The position numbers and the translations under genes are program-made. DNA of 7,847 nucleotides from Wolbachia endosymbiont of Cylisticus convexus. GTDB taxonomy: Bacteria > Pseudomonadota > Alphaproteobacteria > Rickettsiales > Anaplasmataceae. Positions within the stretch are counted from its first letter, which is position 1, and each line of letters opens with the position of its first letter. The notes beneath the pieces are model-generated. The model saw only the letters and a list, made by a program, of their open reading frames with translations. It made no database searches and was not told the DNA's origin. Where the stretch lies: positions 1-7,847 of the forward strand of contig NZ_QPIP01000071.1 in NCBI RefSeq assembly GCF_003344345.1. Reading direction: 5' to 3'. Shown here in pieces: positions 1 through 7,647 of the stretch.

Positions 1-924
1 AAGTAAAAAAGAAAAGCGTGAAACTAGGAAAAGGAGCTTTAAGAACGATGATCTTGGGTTTCAAGGTCTGCTGAGTTTTCTACAAAAGCATAATGTGGAA
101 GAAGTAAAGTCATGCATGTGGTTGTTATAGCGAAGCTTTGGCTGAATTTCTGCACAATGCTGGACATTTTGTTAGTGTTGTAAATCCTTATTGTATTAAA
201 TCTTATACAAGGAGTAAGCTCGTAAGACAAAAGAATGATCAGACTGATGCAGAAATTATTGCTGATTATTGCCAAAGACAGGAACCAACTCGTTGGACAC
301 CACCTTCTTCTGAAATGAAAAAATTAAAACATCTTTATCGTTGCTCAGTTGCGTTAAAAGAATTAGTAAATAACCACCTAGAAAAAAAAGAGAGACTGCC
401 TAAAGAAGTTGCAAATGCTTGTTGCAACGAATATAGTTAAAAAAATAGAAATAATAAAAAACTCCATACGCAAACTATTAAAGCAGCACAAAGAATTGTT
501 GGAAAATTTTCAGCTTCTATTGACTATTCCAGGAATAGGAGAGGAATCAGCAATGGCTATTTTAGCTGAAATCCCTGACATAAAAGCTTTTAGAGATGCC
601 AGGCAATTGGCAGCATATACAGGAGTTATACCGAAAAATATAACATCAGGTTCATCTGTACATTCTAAACCAAGATTAAGTAAATCAGGTTCACAAACAT
701 TACGTAAGGCCCTTTTCTTTCCTGCCATAGTAGCCAAGAATCACAATCCTATCATTGTGAGTTTTTGCCAAAGACTAAAGAAGAAGGGTAAGCATAATAT
801 GGCAATTGTGGGAGCTGCAATGCGTAAGCTACTCCATATCATTTTCGGTATCCTGACATCCAAAAGTGCTTTTGATCCAAATCATATCAAGAATTACAGA
901 ACTAGGATGTTGACTGTAGTTTAA
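1..924 (+). pseudogene. IS110-family transposase, degraded, 5' end outside window
   Basis: Relic of a DEDD (RuvC-like) transposase spread over three frames. Positions 2-118 read frame 2 and end in GFQGLLSFLQKHNVEEV, a typical N-terminal stretch. From about 120 the coding frame changes: GCYSEALAEFLHNAGH continues in frame 3 and includes KNDQTDAEIIA, whose two Asp (codons 237-239 and 246-248) match the last two acids of the DEDD set. The frame then stops at 440. From about 409 frame 1 carries the C-terminal Transposase_20 part: LLTIPGIGEESAMAILAEI (HhH-like, about 526-582), then an SG pair at 646-651 and RLSKSGSQTLRKALF, ending at TAA 922-924. The junction near 118-120 appears to lack about 8 bp, including the Glu of the usual M-E-A-T-G motif, the second catalytic acid. 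The first Asp lies left of the window. The product is almost certainly inactive. Family assignment is firm; the exact element is not identified. Confidence 0.88.
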
Positions 925-1011
925 AATCAAAAAATGCTTCCAATCCATTCAACATATTCACTAACTGTAATCTGTGTACTGTTACACAATCAGAAGTATT
1001 TTTTGATTTTA
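922..1011 (+). repeat. 19-bp inverted repeat with nested hairpin after the IS110 transposase
   Basis: Positions 922-940 are complementary to 993-1011 with a single non-Watson-Crick position (936/997). In a + strand RNA that position is a G-U wobble, so the whole 19-bp stem could form; in a - strand RNA it would be a C-A mismatch. The left arm overlaps the transposase stop codon. The 52-base loop contains a second perfect hairpin, TGTGTA-CTGT-TACACA, at 973-988. The structure is too AT-rich and its loop too large to be a conventional intrinsic terminator. It may be part of the right end of the IS110 element, where such elements can carry structured non-coding RNA, but no element boundary can be seen. 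Confidence 0.6.
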
Positions 1012-1132
1012 TGATACAGCTTGAGTAATTTTTTTGTTGACTAGCAAGACGGTATCTTTCTTATGCCACTTTTCCTTAACTTGACGCGTATGCTGGCCGT
1101 AACTGTGTGTACTTAAATAATAATTACCTTCC

Positions 1133-3643
1133 TCAGGCCTTCAACTCCTCAAATATTTCACTTGCTCTATTTAAAACAGAGTCAGGAAAACCGGCAAGTT
1201 TTGCCACATGTATTCCATATGACTCATCTGCAATACCCTCAATTACTTCATGTAGAAAGATTACCTCTCCATTCCATTCTTTTATTTTCACACAAAAACA
1301 TTTCACATTTTCTAAGTATTCACCTACTTTAGTCAATTCATGATAATGAGTTGCAAAAATGGCGCGGCACTTATTTATATTGTGAATATGCTCAATTACC
1401 GCCTGAGCAATAGATAAGCCATCATATACTCCTGTGCCCCTACCAATTTCATCAAGTATCACCAAGGAACGATCTGTTGCCTGATTGACTATCGTTGCTG
1501 TTTCAATCATCTCTACCATGAAGGTAGAATAACCAGCTGTTATATTATCTGTTGCACCAACCCTGCTGAATATCTTATCAATTACTCCAATGTGTGCACT
1601 ATCTGCTGGCATAAATGATCCCATATGAGCTAAAATTGCAATGAGAGCGTTTTGTCTCAAGAAAGTGCTTTTTCCTGCCATGTTAGGACCGGTAATTAGA
1701 TGTATACCAGCCAAACTTATGCTGTTTGCAATAAATTTATTGTTTACTTCAACCACTGGATGCCTTCCGCTACAGATATCAAATTCCTTACTATCGTCGA
1801 TAATGGGTTTTACGTAATTGTTTTGTACCGCAAGCTCTGCAAACGCGGTTCTAATATCAAGTTTTGCCAAAGCATTTGCAGAAAGAGCAATTTTTTCAGA
1901 TTCTTTAGCAATTTCACTACACAGTTCACTAAAAATTTTCATTTCTAAGCCGATTGCAGCATCACGTGCCGTAAGAATTTTATTTTCTAATTCTTTCAAT
2001 TCATTAGTAGTATAGCGAACACTGTTTACTAAGCTTTGCCTATGAATAAATACATCTGAAGTTATTTTGTGATTTGCTGACACTTCAACGTAATAACCGA
2101 GTATATTGTTGTGTAATATTTTTAGTGCAGCAATGCCAGTTAGGTCGCGATAAGATTCACGGAGTTTAGTGATCAGTTTGCTACTATTGTTCAGCACATA
2201 AGATAGCTCAGATAGTTCTTGATTATATTTTGGATTGATAAATCCTCCTTCTTTTACGGAACTGAGGTTATTATCAAGTACAGCACTCTCTAGAAGCTCG
2301 AATAAGTTTTTATGATTTCCAAGACTTTTATGTATTGTGCTGAGTTCACTCTTGTCACTACTTATCACTTGAGTAGTAGACACTGACTCCTTTTCTCTAG
2401 TCAAGCACTGAAATGACATCTGAGAGTTAGCTGCCGGTTTTTCACTTAAGTGATAACTATGTAAGGTAGACAAAAGCTCAGATAACTCTAACGTTTTTCC
2501 AAGACCAACTTTTAATAAATAAATGTCTTTTGGTGAACCACGCCCTAGCATCAAGCGCGATAATGATCTCTCAATATCTGGAATATTAGATAATATTTCC
2601 CGTATTTTTTTGCATGACTCATGGTGATTTACAAAAAATTCAACGGTGCTGAGCCTTAAATTAATTGCCTTAGAACAAGCAAGTGGTGAAGCAAGCATTT
2701 GTTTGAGCAGGCGTCCACCAGAGGCTGTAAGTGTATGATCGATAACTGAAATTAATGAACCTTTCTTTTCACCAAATTGAGTTGAAAATAACTCAAGATT
2801 TCTCCTTGCTGAAGCATCAATAAGCATGAAATTTTGTTGTTTATAGGGCTTTGGCAACTCAAGTCTTGGAATGGAGCCTCTTTGCGTTACTCTAACATAT
2901 TCAAGCAGCGCACCGCATGCCATAATCTCTATTTTACTGAATTTTCCTATAACTCCAAGCTCTCTGATTTTATAAAATTCACACAGCGTTCTATGGGATT
3001 TATTATACTCAAAAAAACTCTGTGCATGTTGCGTAATCGATATCTTATAATTTTTCAAAATTGATCTAACTCTTTCATCTTCAGTGAGCTTTTCAGAGAT
3101 CAATAATTCCCTTGGTGATATACGCAGTAAATCACTATCTAGAGCTTTCAAATTCGTTGTAGTGTGAAAAAATTTTCCCGTTGATAATTCGAGCCAGCCA
3201 ATAGCATACTCTTCATTTTGTTCAACTATGGATGCGAGATAATTATTGCTTTTATCCTCCAGTAGTGAATCTTCCATAATTGTACCTGGAGTTACAATTC
3301 GCACTACATCACGTTTTACTATGGATTTATAGCCCCTCCTTTTTGCTTCATCGGCAGTTTCTAATTGATCACAAATTGCTACTTTAAATCCTAAATCTAT
3401 TAGCTTATGCAGGTAAGATTCGCTACTGTGTGCTGGCACTCCACACATTGGTATGTCCTGTCCACACGCATTACCTCTTTTAGTAAGCACTATATTCAAC
3501 AACTTCGCAGCTTTAATGGCATCATCGAAAAATAATTCATAAAAATCTCCCAGTCTATAAAACAATAGATGATCCTTGTATTGAGCTTTCAAGTTCAAAT
3601 ACTGCTCCATCACAGGAGTGTTTTTTTCTCTTATTAAGTTCAT
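1133..3643 (-). CDS. mutS: DNA mismatch repair protein MutS
   Basis: Complete 836-aa MutS, the cytoplasmic sensor that binds mispaired or looped DNA and uses ATP to recruit MutL. Visible in order: N-terminal mismatch-binding domain with the Phe-x-Glu contact in [10 protein letters not shown] (F34, E36), GVPAHS (68-73), the connector, the lever/clamp core (roughly 260-600) with [16 protein letters not shown] (511-526), then the ATPase. Walker A is [10 protein letters not shown] (651-660), the signature loop [16 protein letters not shown] (697-712), Walker [12 protein letters not shown] (727-737; D731, E732) and the switch ATHYHEL (764-770; H766). The ATG at 3641-3643 sits 11 codons before the conserved [11 protein letters not shown] start of the fold; no Shine-Dalgarno is obvious upstream. 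Two oddities: a Ser/Thr-rich insertion of about 30 residues near 402-436, and an end at FEELKA, right after the HTH part of the ATPase domain, so the C-terminal tetramerisation tail of longer MutS proteins is absent. It is divergent from the ankyrin gene and appears monocistronic. Confidence 0.98.
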   Translation of the reverse strand: MNLIREKNTPVMEQYLNLKAQYKDHLLFYRLGDFYELFFDDAIKAAKLLNIVLTKRGNACGQDIPMCGVPAHSSESYLHKLIDLGFKVAICDQLETADEAKRRGYKSIVKRDVVRIVTPGTIMEDSLLEDKSNNYLASIVEQNEEYAIGWLELSTGKFFHTTTNLKALDSDLLRISPRELLISEKLTEDERVRSILKNYKISITQHAQSFFEYNKSHRTLCEFYKIRELGVIGKFSKIEIMACGALLEYVRVTQRGSIPRLELPKPYKQQNFMLIDASARRNLELFSTQFGEKKGSLISVIDHTLTASGGRLLKQMLASPLACSKAINLRLSTVEFFVNHHESCKKIREILSNIPDIERSLSRLMLGRGSPKDIYLLKVGLGKTLELSELLSTLHSYHLSEKPAANSQMSFQCLTREKESVSTTQVISSDKSELSTIHKSLGNHKNLFELLESAVLDNNLSSVKEGGFINPKYNQELSELSYVLNNSSKLITKLRESYRDLTGIAALKILHNNILGYYVEVSANHKITSDVFIHRQSLVNSVRYTTNELKELENKILTARDAAIGLEMKIFSELCSEIAKESEKIALSANALAKLDIRTAFAELAVQNNYVKPIIDDSKEFDICSGRHPVVEVNNKFIANSISLAGIHLITGPNMAGKSTFLRQNALIAILAHMGSFMPADSAHIGVIDKIFSRVGATDNITAGYSTFMVEMIETATIVNQATDRSLVILDEIGRGTGVYDGLSIAQAVIEHIHNINKCRAIFATHYHELTKVGEYLENVKCFCVKIKEWNGEVIFLHEVIEGIADESYGIHVAKLAGFPDSVLNRASEIFEELKA
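2362..2456 (-). repeat. Palindromic-repeat-like insertion inside mutS
   Basis: This segment encodes about residues 397-427 of MutS and accounts for most of an insertion that standard MutS proteins lack between the ELLSTL helix and the [12 protein letters not shown] helix. Perfect 9-bp inverted arms bound it: TTATCACTT at 2362-2370 and AAGTGATAA at 2448-2456. On the coding strand the centre reads TGTCATTTCAGTGCTTGAC (rc of 2400-2418), which closely resembles the core TGTCATtcCAGTGCTTGACa that I recall from the palindromic repeats abundant in Wolbachia genomes. The insertion keeps the mutS frame open. The similarity is from memory and not from an alignment. Confidence 0.6.
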
Positions 3644-3723
3644 AATATTTTTAAATATGTTAGCAATAAACTAGCTTTCTCTGGCATTGGTTATTTTATT
3701 ATGGATCAATAATTTTTTTTAGC

Positions 3724-3729
3724 TATAGT
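3724..3729 (+). promoter_or_regulatory. Candidate -10 box for the ankyrin gene
   Basis: TATAGT differs from the TATAAT consensus at one base and lies 28 bases before the ATG at 3758, which would give a leader of about 20 bases. No good -35 hexamer is seen at the right spacing; the region upstream is an AT-rich tract with a run of eight T (about 3713-3720). In such base composition a chance match is quite possible. Confidence 0.3.
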
Positions 3730-3746
3730 ACAAAAGCAAATAGTTT

Positions 3747-3754
3747 AAGGTAGG
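3747..3754 (+). promoter_or_regulatory. Ribosome binding site of the ankyrin gene
   Basis: The sequence AAGGTAGG precedes the ATG at 3758. Its AAGG half lies 7 bases from the start codon, a normal Shine-Dalgarno distance. It supports ATG 3758 as the true start, in contrast to mutS, which has no visible site. Confidence 0.55.
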
Positions 3755-3757
3755 ATT

Positions 3758-4063
3758 ATGGCACATGAACGATTGTCAGAAATATTAAGTATAATAAGTG
3801 ATTTAAATGAGAGTAATATAATCGAAAGAGTAAAAGAGAAGTTGGAAAAAGAAGATCCAGGCACGTATGAAGAGTGGCAAGATAATGGATTTGACATAAA
3901 TTATACATTCGATGATCAGAGTACGTTTTTACATATAGCTGCTAGAGGTAATCTTGTAAAGATGGCAGAGCTTTTAATAAAAAAGGGGCTAATGTTAATA
4001 CAGCAGACCAGGAGGGGTGTACTCCTTTGCATTGTGCTGCTCTCAATGGACATAAAGAGATAG
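3758..4063 (+). CDS. Ankyrin-repeat protein, 5' frame (101 aa before frameshift)
   Basis: This is the start of a Wolbachia-type ankyrin-repeat gene, whose products are thought to bind other proteins, possibly host ones. It begins at ATG 3758 behind an AAGG site. The N-terminus (1-50) is helical and charged, with no signal peptide. Residues 53-76 are the first ankyrin unit (STFLHIAARGNLVKMAELLIKK). After Lys76 this frame loses the family pattern (residues 77-101) and stops at 4061-4063. In the -1 frame from 3985 the sequence continues as GANVNTADQEGCTPLHCAA, a textbook ankyrin junction. The junction is A6G4 (3979-3988), so either one base was lost from the run or the gene is read by -1 slippage at A AAA AAG. 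Without slippage the product is a 101-aa protein with one ankyrin repeat. It should be read together with the next entry as one 810-aa gene. Confidence 0.75.
   Translation: MAHERLSEILSIISDLNESNIIERVKEKLEKEDPGTYEEWQDNGFDINYTFDDQSTFLHIAARGNLVKMAELLIKKGLMLIQQTRRGVLLCIVLLSMDIKR
3979..3988 (+). other. In-phase -1 slippery heptamer A AAA AAG followed by GGG
   Basis: Codons 75 and 76 of the ankyrin gene are AAA (3980-3982) and AAG (3983-3985), preceded by A at 3979. This matches the X XXY YYZ phase of the A AAA AAG heptamer used in E. coli dnaX and in many IS3-family elements. A -1 slip makes the next codon GGG at 3985 and gives K-K-G-A-N-V-N. Weak downstream pairings are possible (AGGAG 4010-4014 with CTCCT 4022-4026; AGCAG 4002-4006 with CTGCT 4037-4041), but they lie farther away than usual. 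No good stimulatory Shine-Dalgarno is seen about 10 bases upstream. The run could equally be a simple one-base deletion, a transcriptional slippage site or a sequencing error. Confidence 0.55.
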
Positions 4064-6189
4064 TAGAGTTCCTGTTAGAAAAAGGGGCTAATGTTAATGC
4101 AGTGGGTCAGGATAGAAGTACTGTATTACATCATGCTGTTTCTGCTGAAAATTGCCAAGTGGAAATAGTAAAAACCCTCATAGAAAAGGGAGTTAATGTT
4201 GATGTAGCGGATAGGTACGGGCGTACTCCATTATGCTGGGCTACTAGAAATGGCTATTTAGATATAGTAAGAATTCTACTTGAAAACAAAGCAGATCCTT
4301 TATTGGAACATAAAAGTTTTAGCACATTAAAGCTCTTGGTTGAATTAATAAAAAATGATTTTAAGCACCCGAAGAAAGCAAAAGAAACACAACAACAAGA
4401 GGATGATGAATATGAATTGATTAAATACTCATTGCTACTTCGCGGTGACTGTTCTTTAATGGATGTTGCTGGAAGAAGTGCATTTGGTAAGTTGACATCT
4501 ACGTGGCTTGTTGATATGTCCAACTTAACAGAAAGTCAGAAGGAGTTGAATAAAAAATTTTTAAGCATTTTTAAAGATTTTCCACATGTTACTTATAAGG
4601 ATTATAAGAATGATGTTGAAAAAATTAAAAAATTTTTACTAGATCATAAAAGTAATCAAGATCTAAAAACCATCCTCAACCTTAAAAGAGGAGAATCTAA
4701 ACTGACAATACTGCATGTGCTATCAACTATGGAATGTAGTAATGCAGGAGAATTCATGGATTTACTTTTAGAGGCAGGGGCTGATCCTAATGAAAAAAAT
4801 GCTACAGGAAGAACACCTTTGCATTATGTGACGCGTTATGGTGGTTGTAGTAAAATTGCGGTTTTGCTTCTAAAGAAAGGAGCTAATCGTGATATACAGG
4901 ATAATAAAGGGAAAACCCCACTGGAAATTGCAATTAATAATCCTAACTATCATATTAAAAACCATTTGTTAACTGATAAGGGAAAGAGTTTACTGAAAAA
5001 GTTATGGTCTGCTTCTAAAAACTCTACTAAGCTACAACAGCTTTTGAGTGAACACAAGAATACTCAAGATTTTGAAAGGATTTGCCACTTTTTTGGTTGG
5101 GAAGAAGGATCACAAATTGGTGCCAAGGATGTTCTTTATGGAATTTTTCGTAAAGAAACACAAGTTGACCATAATGGAAAAAAGCGTTCGTGCAAGAGTG
5201 TAAATCTATGGGATGAGTTCTCTATAGATGAGCAAGATCTACATGAATATTTTGGTGAATTAGATAAAGCTCAAGACATAAATCAGCTAGAACAGATTGT
5301 AACCGAAGTTATAGAATTTGGGATAAGGTTGAATCTTTCTTACAAGGGAAATATATATGAAAATGCTTATGAAAGTAGGTATAATTTTACAGATTATGTA
5401 ATAAGAAGAATTAGTGAATTAAAGATTTTTCAAGTTGAAAGGGACATAAAAGTTGCTAGTCGCATAGTATGTAATTTGGTATCAAAAGGGGCAGTACTTG
5501 AAACTCTGAGTAGTATAATTGTAATTGATAAACTAGAGAAGTTTGAAGGACACAAAGCTAATCTGAAAGAAGCACGTAAAAGATATGTACGTTATTCTCT
5601 AAGATTTTTGGAAGCTGCAAAAAGCGCAACTACTGGTACGGTAAAAGAGGCAAAAATGGACAACTTCACTTTCTACTTGAAATGCTCAAAGAATAGTACA
5701 GTCGAGGTTGCGAAAGTCATAAATGGAACAGGTGAAAGCACAGGACTTCGAAGAGACGTGATAGCGATCGGTGAAAGCGAGATAGAAATTTTAACGGAAA
5801 ATGGAGTAAGAAATTATACTAACCTTACGGGTAATATAGTACTAACTTTTCATACTGATTTGGGAAAAGTAGATGTTAGATTGTATCCTGATGTGCAAGA
5901 TAAAAGCAGAATTATAGTAGAGGTAAGTAACAAGGAAGACATATTGGAAAAGTTCAAAAATTGTAAAGAAGAATTAGGTGAGGATTGCTTCCTTGGCAAT
6001 TATTCTGTCTACGATGCCATTAAGCAAGGATATTTTAAGTATGAAGAATTGAAATCTTCTGAAGTAATTAGCTTACATGAGGAAGTTTTAGAAAAAGATT
6101 CCAAATATGGTGTGAGTTCTTCATTAGGAAATATATCTTTATCTCCTATTGTACAACAGGGCATAGAGAAAGTTCGTTCGCAAGGTTAG
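4027..6189 (+). CDS. Ankyrin-repeat protein, main frame (720 aa; part of an 810-aa reading)
   Basis: Main body of the ankyrin gene. Numbering is for the reconstructed 810-aa protein (add 90 to this frame). Repeats 2-4 follow the frameshift: TPLHCAALNGHKEIVEFLL (84-116), STVLHHAVSAEN (117-151) and TPLCWATRNGYLDIVRILL (152-184). A helical linker follows (about 185-310), then a second block: LTILHVLS...LLLEAGADPNEK (314-347), GRTPLHYVTRYGG (348-381) and a partial GKTPLEIAI unit (382-405). The remaining 400 residues are not ankyrin and I do not recognise them: a charged helical part, then a strand-rich part (about 635-730). No membrane segment is evident. The frame is open upstream to about 3985; the nearest start is TTG 4027, in the middle of a repeat, so it is probably not the natural start, although an AGGAGG lies 11 bases before it. 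An effector role is inference from ankyrin proteins in endosymbionts generally. Confidence 0.82.
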   Translation: MHCAALNGHKEIVEFLLEKGANVNAVGQDRSTVLHHAVSAENCQVEIVKTLIEKGVNVDVADRYGRTPLCWATRNGYLDIVRILLENKADPLLEHKSFSTLKLLVELIKNDFKHPKKAKETQQQEDDEYELIKYSLLLRGDCSLMDVAGRSAFGKLTSTWLVDMSNLTESQKELNKKFLSIFKDFPHVTYKDYKNDVEKIKKFLLDHKSNQDLKTILNLKRGESKLTILHVLSTMECSNAGEFMDLLLEAGADPNEKNATGRTPLHYVTRYGGCSKIAVLLLKKGANRDIQDNKGKTPLEIAINNPNYHIKNHLLTDKGKSLLKKLWSASKNSTKLQQLLSEHKNTQDFERICHFFGWEEGSQIGAKDVLYGIFRKETQVDHNGKKRSCKSVNLWDEFSIDEQDLHEYFGELDKAQDINQLEQIVTEVIEFGIRLNLSYKGNIYENAYESRYNFTDYVIRRISELKIFQVERDIKVASRIVCNLVSKGAVLETLSSIIVIDKLEKFEGHKANLKEARKRYVRYSLRFLEAAKSATTGTVKEAKMDNFTFYLKCSKNSTVEVAKVINGTGESTGLRRDVIAIGESEIEILTENGVRNYTNLTGNIVLTFHTDLGKVDVRLYPDVQDKSRIIVEVSNKEDILEKFKNCKEELGEDCFLGNYSVYDAIKQGYFKYEELKSSEVISLHEEVLEKDSKYGVSSSLGNISLSPIVQQGIEKVRSQG

Positions 6190-6247
6190 TGTTGCTCAGC
6201 TTAAGTTTAAATTGCCAAAGAGTGCAAATTTTATGATATTAAACGAA
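6190..6247. other. Short AT-rich spacer, no feature
   Basis: These 58 bases lie between the ankyrin stop and the stop codon of the IS481 relic. No hairpin followed by a T-run is visible, so no intrinsic terminator can be called for either convergent unit. Confidence 0.4.
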
Positions 6248-6868
6248 CTAGCTGTATGCTCCCAGAGTGTAATAGTAAGGATTTAGTATAAATAAATCAG
6301 GGAGCATTGAGAACATATAAATTCAAAAGGAGTAAGACCTTTAAGAGTTTTGAGTCTTTTAGCGTAATTATAACAAAGGCATAAAGATGCTCTTTGAGTT
6401 GCTCGGTAGTTTAACTGTAGCATTCTTTAAGGTTTTATTCATACGTTCAACTTGTCCAAGACTTTTGTCAAACGGTGTTCAATATCATGTTCTTCACAAA
6501 CTCTATCAAATATATGTTGAAAAGCATATTTATGACGCTTCTGATTAGTAAATTGTATACCGTTGTCTGTCAAAACGGTACGGATTTTATATGGTAAAAT
6601 TCTAATCAAGTTACGAAAAACTCAGCAGCTATAGGTTTTATAGCGCTTTCGTGAAGCTCAACATAAGCAAATTTGGACGTTCTGTCTATAGCAACAAACG
6701 AATGCCTTCCTCAGTTCTGATATCAATATGAAAGTAGCCGATAGGATATTGTTTGAACTTCTTTTTAGGCTGGATGTCTCCATCAATGTTTGGTAGTCTA
6801 CTAATCTCATGCCTTTGTAAACAACGATAGACTTCTTTCAAAATTGTCACAGGGAGTGAAAATCGAAT
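6248..6868 (-). pseudogene. IS481-like DDE transposase relic
   Basis: Read on the - strand, broken pieces of one integrase-core (rve) transposase appear in order. SLPVTILKEVYRCLQRHE (about 6857-6804) is followed by LPNIDGDIQPKKKFKQYPIG and YFHIDI, with the first catalytic Asp at 6722-6724. After a frame change comes AIDRTSKFAYVELHES, then after another ILPYKIRTVLTDNGIQFTN, with the second Asp at 6565-6567. GQVERMNKTLKNATVK carries the catalytic Glu at 6446-6448, and the end LFILNPYYYTLGAYS stops at TAG 6248-6250. The DDE acids survive, but small deletions remove residues after HIDI, between EEG and AIDR, and before GQVER (the usual HPWTN part), and several frameshifts break the frame. The N-terminal helix-turn-helix is not recognisable and the terminal repeats are not seen. 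Family assignment rests on motif order recalled for IS481-type elements; the product is not functional. Confidence 0.82.
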
Positions 6869-7038
6869 ATTTGAAAGTGTGAAATATAAGCGTCAGACAA
6901 ACAAAATCTGTCAAATCAAGAAGAAACACCAAAATTTAAGTTTAGCAATTTTCGGGTATAGTTGTGCAGGGTGACCTTACCCAGAAAAAGTAGAGAGGAA
7001 GTAAAGAAGTTTTTGCTATGAAAATAAAAAGTTCAGGA
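6869..7038. other. Unassigned stretch between two IS relics
   Basis: About 170 bases with no reading frame or motif that I recognise on either strand. It probably contains the lost 5' part of the IS481 relic and the 3' end of the IS3 relic, but the boundary and terminal repeats cannot be placed. A small imperfect palindrome, GGGTGACCTTACCC, lies at about 6970-6983. Confidence 0.4.
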
Positions 7039-7647
7039 ATGCAATGTAGAATGTCTACGCTGTTTATTATAAAAAATTTCTATATATTCAAATATTGCGG
7101 TGTTGTGCAGAGTGTTGTGAAGTATCAATGAGTATGAGTGAACTAAAAAAGCTCTCTGAAACAGCATTATCATAACAATAACCTTTGTCTAGAAATAATA
7201 TTTTTTGTACTCAGTAAAAATCTCTAATTTTTAGAGGTGTATTGTGATCCTTGATCGCTATAAGCAGATTTGCGCCTATCAATAGCCATATCTATGCCTA
7301 TCAACTAAATCTATTATTGCCAACCATCCTTCATTGGTTTTTATGTACCTAAACCCATATCTTGTTTGGTTGATCAGTGGTGAAATTCTGATTCAATATG
7401 TTATAACTCTATTTGTGGTTTTAAACCTTCATCTAAGCTTAGCTTGAATGCCATTTTTCTGCATAACATTGTTTTGATTTTACCTAAAGCCTTTAATTCA
7501 GTTTAGGAGCTCCGTACCTGCATTGTGATGCTTTTCTTTGTATGAGCTCTTCTCTTATTGTTTTTTTTCTGAGTAATCCATCTATACAAGCAGATACGTT
7601 CAAAAACCTTCATAATTCCCGTGTTTTATAGCAATTTTCATGTTCTT
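7039..7647 (-). pseudogene. IS3-family orfB (rve transposase) relic
   Basis: On the - strand, with many frame changes, this reads as the catalytic half of an IS3-type transposase: HENCYKTRELWRFLNVSA near 7640-7590, YGAPK near 7515, ELKALGK near 7490, NFTTDQPNKIWV near 7390-7350, YIKTNEGW near 7345-7320, then DQGSQYTSK (second catalytic Asp 7254-7256), RYCYDNAVSESFF (Glu 7154-7156), and the C-terminal signature IFEYIEIFYNKQRRHSTL (about 7095-7045). The usual G/T-D-I-T-Y-I block after the Trp-Val appears shortened, so the first catalytic Asp is missing. Stops and frameshifts throughout make it inactive. It follows the orfA relic in the order and orientation typical of IS3 elements. Confidence 0.82.

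Noticed and set aside
39..737. Open frames on the - strand over the IS110 relic (39-275 and 510-737)
   Set aside because: They overlap recognisable transposase coding on the other strand and have no recognisable protein content.
1107..3064. Open frames on the + strand within mutS (1107-1343, 1700-1948, 1818-2015, 2834-3064)
   Set aside because: They lie antisense to a fully convincing MutS, are short, and show no family motif; they are shadows of mutS codons.
3980..4108. GGGGCTAATGTTAAT repeated 99 bases apart as a mobile or tandem repeat
   Set aside because: The spacing is exactly one 33-residue ankyrin unit; it reflects the protein repeat and not a separate DNA element.
4254..4523. 89-codon frame on the - strand within the ankyrin gene
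   Set aside because: Serine- and cysteine-rich composition typical of an antisense reading of a helical, lysine-rich protein; no start context or motif.
6201..6944. TTAAGTTTA at 6201-6209 and 6936-6944 as direct repeats flanking the IS481 relic
   Set aside because: Nine AT-rich bases recur easily by chance here, and neither copy abuts a recognisable IS end, so this is not supportable as a target-site duplication.
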